Assembly (NCBI RefSeq): GCF_024323335.1
Contig: NC_066581.1
Span: 435,128,238-435,192,237, forward strand
DNA from: Lathyrus oleraceus
Lineage: Eukaryota; Streptophyta; Magnoliopsida; Fabales; Fabaceae
DNA: 64,000 bases
Reading direction: 5' to 3'
In this document: positions 59,071 to 64,000 of the stretch, piece after piece
How the letters are laid out: every line of letters starts with the position of its first letter
How positions within the stretch are numbered: position 1 is the first letter of the stretch
Translations under genes and position numbers: made by a program
The notes under the pieces: model-generated
Told to the model about the DNA's origin: nothing
What the model saw: only the letters and a program-made list of their open reading frames with translations
Database searches by the model: none

Positions 59071-60059
59071 AGTATGTCTATGGGAATCGTGACTGGAAGT
59101 GCACAGTCGTATCGTGTAGTTTTAAACATTATCGAACCCAAAGGAATAATAATCGAACGTATCGTTATCTAATGTTACTATGTAAATATAAGGATGAGGA
59201 TCTTTCTAAGAATGGAGGGATAAAGAGAAATAACTATAACGTAAACAGAATATTAATAAAGATATTTAATAAGGGATATCGGTATGTAACGCATCAAACT
59301 TCAGAGATTCGATAGATAGTTTGTGAAAACTTAAAGATCAAAATATTCTTCAGTAGAAATTATTTATAAAAAGGACTTTGTCTCATACTCTCATTTTTAT
59401 TGACTCTGACCATACTTTTAAACGAGAATTCTTGGCTCTCGCGGTCTCATTATGAATTTAAAAGTAATTTTTGAATATGAATAAAGTATAATTAATCCTA
59501 AAGCGCTCTCGCTGTATTTAGGATTAATGCCTAGTTTCAGCTATCTGGTTAAAATCTAAAACTCTCATTCTTATTGACTGTAACCTTTGTTTGCTTTGTA
59601 CTCTTGTACGAAAAAAGTTTTGAATAAAACAATAAACAAAAACCGGAAAATAATATTTTATAAAATCCAACATCAATTATTTACGAATCCCGTCGTTTCA
59701 ACGGTCTTTACATACTGATACCTAGGGGTTTAGCCGGACATGGATCCGGTAACAGACATGATATTCAGATAATTAAGCATACAATAAGGCATAAATAATT
59801 AAAATGGCAATTAAAATAAAACATGGAATATAAATCGAGAACTTGGAATGAACCATGATTCTTCAAATTAAACAATGCCGGCAAGCTTTGGCAATCCAGT
59901 ACACCGTTACAATCAAATTTAAATGCTTAAATAATAATTTCAATAGTCCCCAATGTGGAGAATCTATTGCTTTTACAAAGTAGGAAACTTCCTAAGAAAA
60001 TCTAACAACAAAATCTGACTGGAAAAATGCCCCCATTTTCGTAAAAACCGACCTTCCCA

Positions 60060-60274
60060 TATATACTCCCCACTCTCCTTAAATGTAGCATTGGATATCT
60101 ACTAGTGGGGAGTGGTTGGTTGAAAAAGTAAGACAAAGTCGTGGCGAAAAGTTTGGAGAGGAATAAGGAAGACCGGGTTGATGGCGGCTGCCACAACCCT
60201 AATGTGGTCTACATGGCGGGCGCCACATTTTGTGAGATGGGTGCCACGCATGCAAGCCTTGTGGCGGGCGCCAC
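60060..60274 (-). promoter_or_regulatory. U3 promoter of the D/E LTR
   Basis: A perfect GTGGCG-GG-CGCCAC lies at 60261-60274 and TGGCG-GG-CGCCA at 60214-60225; further degenerate copies run to about 60400. A TATATA box is at 60060-60065 (minus-strand sense downstream). Confidence 0.6.
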
Positions 60275-60584
60275 ATTGTGTGAGGTGGGCGCCACCACTT
60301 CCTAAAGCCATGTGGCAGGCATCACACATCCAAGTGGTGGGAGCCACCATTTATTTGGTGTGGTGAGCGCCAAGCTTCCAAGTGTGGTGGGTGCCATGCT
60401 TCCTATTTTGCTCCATTTTCTTCTATTTTTCTTTCCTTTTTGCTATTTTCCACTTTGCTTGCCTATATATGTCTTATTTAATAAATACCTAAAATAAACA
60501 TAAAATACTGTGTAATAATAAGTGTTAATCAAGTAAAAAGCAATGCATATTAAGCCAAATATATGATACGTTTTCGTGTTATCA

Positions 60585-61648
60585 AACTGCCTCATACTTA
60601 AACATTTGATTGTCCTCAAGCAAATGCCGCATACATGAATAAATAAAAAAGTTTTATAAAATCTTTGCAGCATACAATATCAAGACTCGTGAAAGACACA
60701 GTTGCATTTGGATACTCATTCTAGTCTATAAACTCTACTTCAGTCAGAAATTGCATCAACAGGTACTAACTTCCACACTAAGGGTATCGTTGGAACACAT
60801 AGTCACAATAGTGCAACCATAAGCCTCCCTCATATACAACCAATATGAATCATGTCATCATGCCTAAACCTACCTTACTAATCCTTCTTTTTATCCTTTT
60901 TCATTCTGGCGCAATCATATTAAGCACGATATCCTTTCACATTCATAGCAAGATAATTTGTTAGTGACTGTAATCTTATCATTATTTCTTTCTTTCTTTT
61001 CTCGCACTTTGGCTCAAATACAACTAAAGATGGTTATATAGTTGGGTTAAATGACCGGGTGAGGGTCACCTAACTTAGAAGGAACAACATTTTTCATAAA
61101 TTTTGTCAATCTTTTTCTCTTTTAAGCTTGAGATCATACACTTATTTGCATCGACTTCTTGCGTAGTGTGTGCTTAGGATGGTGTTGACTGCTAGATAAA
61201 TTACTTAAGGAATATTAAAGGATAGAATTTAAGGCTATGACATGACAAGTACTCAAATCGATCTTATACTTGGGAGATTTAAGGTGTTAAAACGATACCG
61301 ATCTTGTAAAGTTTTTCCAAATCTCTACAATTCAACCTCAGTTTTATTTATAGGTTAGAATTTTCAAAAGATGTACTATATTTCTAAGTTTATATTTTTG
61401 CAAAAAAAAAATGTATGGCTTAAGAAAATGGGAGAATTAGTAAATAACGAAAACCACGCATAAAGACTCGACAACACATTGATATTTGACTCGACTGACA
61501 CTTAACAAAAAATAAAATAACAAAAGGAAATAACAATAATTTAAATCTACCTAGAAAGCGTAAAGCTTCCTCCCCCATACTTAAACCGTGCATTGTCCCC
61601 AATGCAACGACATAATATAGGAAAGAAAGGTAGAACCTGGGTAGCCTG
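60585..61648 (-). other. 3' UTR and polypurine tract of element E
   Basis: The minus strand reads TAAGTATGAGGCAGTT (60600-60585) just before the LTR, preceded by TGCTTGAGGACAATC, as in element C. A second tract AAGTATGGGGGAGG with CATTGGGGACAATG lies at 61604-61569. No gene between. Confidence 0.75.
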
Positions 61649-63059
61649 CTACTGGCGCCTTCTACCACGTGTTTGTGCACGTCCACCATTTCCAGACTGG
61701 TGTGGCGGCACACCCACATAAGAGGCATAGTCATGTAGATCTTCCACCCGCACTGTCAATGCTTCCATTTCATCGATCAAGCCAGACATGTTCTATTCGG
61801 TTCTGAAAGAGTAGTCATGTTGGTCATGCTGCATCTGGCGAAGGATTTGCAGCATTTCTGTTTGCTGAGCTTCCATGTTTTGGATTTGTTGGTTGTGTTG
61901 AGCGTCTAATTCCCTACGCCACATCAGTTCAGCATAGATCTCATCAAGAGTGGCAGGTGCCACATTTCTTCTTTTGGGTCTTTGGATGGATGATGTACCT
62001 ACAACATTTTCAAATGACATGTGTGTGGTGTGTGGGTGTGTGTCAGTAGCGGGAGCAGCTTGCTCCGGAATATAATCCCCGTCGGTGTCCCCGCCATTAG
62101 CTACATTCTCAGGAATGTGCGTGGGGACTTGGTCAGGTACCGCATCATGTATATCGCGATAATTTTCCTGGTTACGCACATCTGTGCGAGTTGGGTTTGG
62201 GAAGATGAAATCTTGTAAAACATTATTTTCAATTATTAGATTAAACTTACCGTCTCTCATTTGTTTTACCAGTTTCATGCTCCTCGTCATGTCAATGTCG
62301 ATGGCACGAGGTGGGAGCGGAGTTAGCCGGGAGAATTTTTCTTCGAGTCCTAGGACTCTGGATATTGAGGTTATTAAACCTCCAAAAATAATTGGCCCTC
62401 TCTTCGCGTTGACAATGGCCTGCATATGAGAGAACATAAAAGGGACGTTATTTACCTTTTGTGGCACAAAAGTGGCGAACAGATAAAAGAGTTCTTTTTT
62501 GTTCACCTTGTTAGAGTTTGCTCGGCCAAAAATGGTGCATGCCAATATTTGGTGGAAATATCGAATAGCCCGATTATGAATTAAAGTGGCTCTATTTCCC
62601 TCAAAACTATGGGTTACTGTACCTGTTATTACCCTCCAAAATAGTTGAAAGGCGTGTTTCTAACCCTCAGTATTTGGGACCTCACTTACTACGTCATCCC
62701 CATGGGGAAATTGTAGTAGATCCGCTAGTTGGGCAAAGGTAAAAGCATATTCTATGTTGAACAAGCGAAACTGGACAGTCCCATTGGAATAGTTTGTGTT
62801 GGGTGTGGGACTAAAAATTAACGAACTTTAGTGTTAATTGAGCATAGACTGGGTCCTTAAAAGATAGGAAATAATTAAAACTTAGAGTGTTTAGCATATG
62901 GTTAACACTATCTAGAATTCCTAAGGCTATTAAGCAAGGTTCATCGGCGTACCTTGTTGATTCGATTTCTCTTACGCTTAGAGACGTGTAAGTCTCTTCC
63001 TGCAATTCACCTGGTTCGCCATTTCTGAACAATATTCTGTATTCCCTCATTTGTGCCAT
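61649..63059 (-). pseudogene. Post-pol gene ORF2 of element E
   Basis: ATG at 63059 (MAQMREYRILFRNGEPGE). Motifs as in ORF2 of C: SVREIESTRYADEPCLIALG, QLTLKFVNF, FRLFNIEYAFTFAQLADLL, HNRAIRYFHQILACTIFGRA, NKKELFYLFATF, IFGGLITSISRVLGLEEKF. The C-terminus has a basic patch (IQRPKRRNVAPATLDEIY) and a Gln/Met-rich helix. Lesions: a 1-bp shift near 62811, a stop near 62659, and an in-frame TAG at 61793-61795 followed by about 47 codons to the stop at 61649. Function unknown. Confidence 0.8.
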
Positions 63060-63159
63060 GACTGAATTTCACACTACTTGTGTAATGTAGTAAGAATATA
63101 GCAAGAAAGAGGAGAATTATACTTATGAGAGGTGACGTTTTGTGAGATTATGTTGGTGG

Positions 63160-63455
63160 TTTATATAGAGGTGATGGAGGTTGGAAATTGATGAATGAAA
63201 TAAATTTTATTTAATGGTTTTCAATGCCTCGGTCAAAGGATTTGAAAGTGGTTGAAGAAGCTTTATTACAATGTCTAGCATGCAAGGGACAAGGCAATTA
63301 AAGAATTTATGTGACAAAACTACAGCAGCGTGCGCATGAGTGTTAATGTAGTGGTCGGTGCCACTTTTCATGTGTATGGAGGGCGCCACTATGAGGTTGT
63401 GGTGGGCGCCATAGTGTTCACATGGGCGCCACAGCATGTGTGTGGCAGGCGCCAC
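63160..63455 (-). promoter_or_regulatory. Internal LTR-like promoter before ORF2 (element E)
   Basis: The minus strand has TATATAAA at 63167-63160, about 100 bp before the ORF2 ATG at 63059, and upstream GTGGCG-type palindromes: GTGGCA-GG-CGCCAC at 63442-63455 and weaker copies at about 63353, 63379, 63402 and 63424. The palindrome type is that of this element's own LTR. Confidence 0.6.
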
Positions 63456-63460
63456 ATGTA

Positions 63461-63821
63461 GTGTTGTGTGTTCCCATGTGAGATCCTTTTGAGATTCTTA
63501 GCCTCTGCATATTATCTTTGACCACATCTTACGATAAATTAATTTGACTGGCATTAAATAGTAGTTGTATAATTAGGTAGAAGAAAACCAATATAATATA
63601 TAGAAGTAAGAATTAGAAACAAGATATGGTAAAATGAAATTAAAACGCAAAATTGAAAAATAAAAGAATGAGGTAGATAGGAAAGGATAATATAATTCAT
63701 CTACTGGAATAAAAAGAAATGAAATAAATAAAAATTATCAATGTGTAAAAACAATAATAAAATTCCAAACATAAAATAAAATCTAAGATCGATGTCAGTA
63801 AATCAGTAATATTCAAATAAA
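63461..63821 (-). other. Spacer between ORF1 and ORF2 of element E
   Basis: AT-rich, no gene. It corresponds to 21974-22340 in element C. Nothing else recognisable. Confidence 0.6.
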
Positions 63822-64000
63822 TTAGCCATTACGATGACTGCTGGTAGGAGGAGAGAACGAGTAGAAGTGTCGGTAGATGTGATCCAGGTTCTCTGTCACT
63901 ACATCCATAAAGTCGTGGAATTCCACGCGCAAAGTGCTCAGGTTGGCGATGTCTGTCTAGACAACTTCGATGGCAGCAGCATGATCGACAGGAGGCGCAT
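63822..64000 (-). pseudogene. C-terminal end of post-pol gene ORF1 of element E
   Basis: The last about 59 codons of ORF1, ending at TAA 63822-63824. It reads ANLSTLRVEFHDFMDVVTEN and ends in SPPTSSHRNG, comparable to the coiled-coil-like end and Pro-rich tail of ORF1 in element C. An in-frame TAG lies at 63957-63959. The rest is outside the window. Confidence 0.65.

Larger units (their letters stand above)
58040..60584 (-). repeat. Full LTR shared by regions D and E, with an insertion
   Basis: The minus strand starts TGATAACACGAAAACG at 60584 and ends CGTGATCA at 58040. A solo LTR (58057-59070) and its 5-bp duplication interrupt it; without them the length is about 1.5 kb. U3 contains GTGGCGGGCGCCAC-type palindromes (60180-60400) and a TATATA at 60060-60065. 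The start resembles that of the element C LTR. Confidence 0.85.
50745..64000 (-). mobile_element. Elements D and E: reverse-strand Athila-lineage tandem array
   Basis: Read on the minus strand: post-pol genes and 3' UTR of internal region E (64000-60585), a full LTR (60584-58040), internal region D with gag-pol and part of ORF1 (58039-51506), and a middle piece of the next LTR (51505-50745). A polypurine tract abuts one side of the full LTR and an Asp-type primer site the other, so one LTR serves both regions, as in element C. E continues beyond the window. Confidence 0.82.

Overview
The window looks like plant nuclear DNA made almost wholly of nested and abutting LTR retrotransposons. I see no host gene, tRNA, rRNA or CRISPR array. 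The element types (Tat/Ogre-type Ty3/gypsy with a second RNase H, an intron in pol and repeat-filled 3' UTRs; Athila-lineage elements of the Cyclops/Calypso kind with an Asp-type primer site and extra genes after pol) suggest a large-genome legume, probably tribe Fabeae (pea, vetch, Lathyrus). That placement is inference; no single-copy gene confirms it.

Layout. (1) 1-1828: 5' part of a Tat/Ogre internal region, element A, cut inside RNase H. (2) 1829-13187: element B, a Tat-type element with a 1.9 kb 5' LTR, decayed gag and protease, a spliceable intron, RT and integrase cores deleted, a 3' UTR with two hairpin repeat arrays, and a 3' LTR that is itself cut. (3) 13188-31027: element C, Athila lineage, laid out LTR - full internal region - LTR - second internal region that stops after RNase H. 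The first internal region carries gag-pol and two paralogous extra genes, the second with its own LTR-like promoter. (4) 31045-36840: element A resumes just past the point where it was cut, runs through RNase H, second RNase H, integrase and a repeat-rich 3' UTR; the UTR holds a 1.35 kb solo LTR. (5) 36841-44182: two Ogre LTR pieces in opposite orientation forming a 3.1 kb-arm inverted repeat. (6) 44183-50744: a long reverse-strand Ogre-like LTR. (7) 50745-64000: reverse-strand Athila-lineage array (internal D, shared LTR, internal E), with a clean 1.0 kb solo LTR inserted in the shared LTR.

All coding regions are damaged, mainly by nonsense changes that look like C-to-T or G-to-A transitions, single-base deletions and large internal deletions. 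How the genes would work in an intact element: gag forms the particle; protease, RT, RNase H and integrase copy and insert the element; the LTRs give promoter and polyadenylation signals. The role of the two post-pol genes is unknown.

The most interesting signals are non-coding. The 3' UTR repeats of A and B, the Tat LTRs and the solo LTR all contain short hairpins whose arms change together while the loop stays constant. The Athila-type LTR promoters and the promoter inside the same elements share a palindromic site (GTGACG-NN-CGTCAC in C, GTGGCG-NN-CGCCAC in D/E) at the same distance range from a TATA box.
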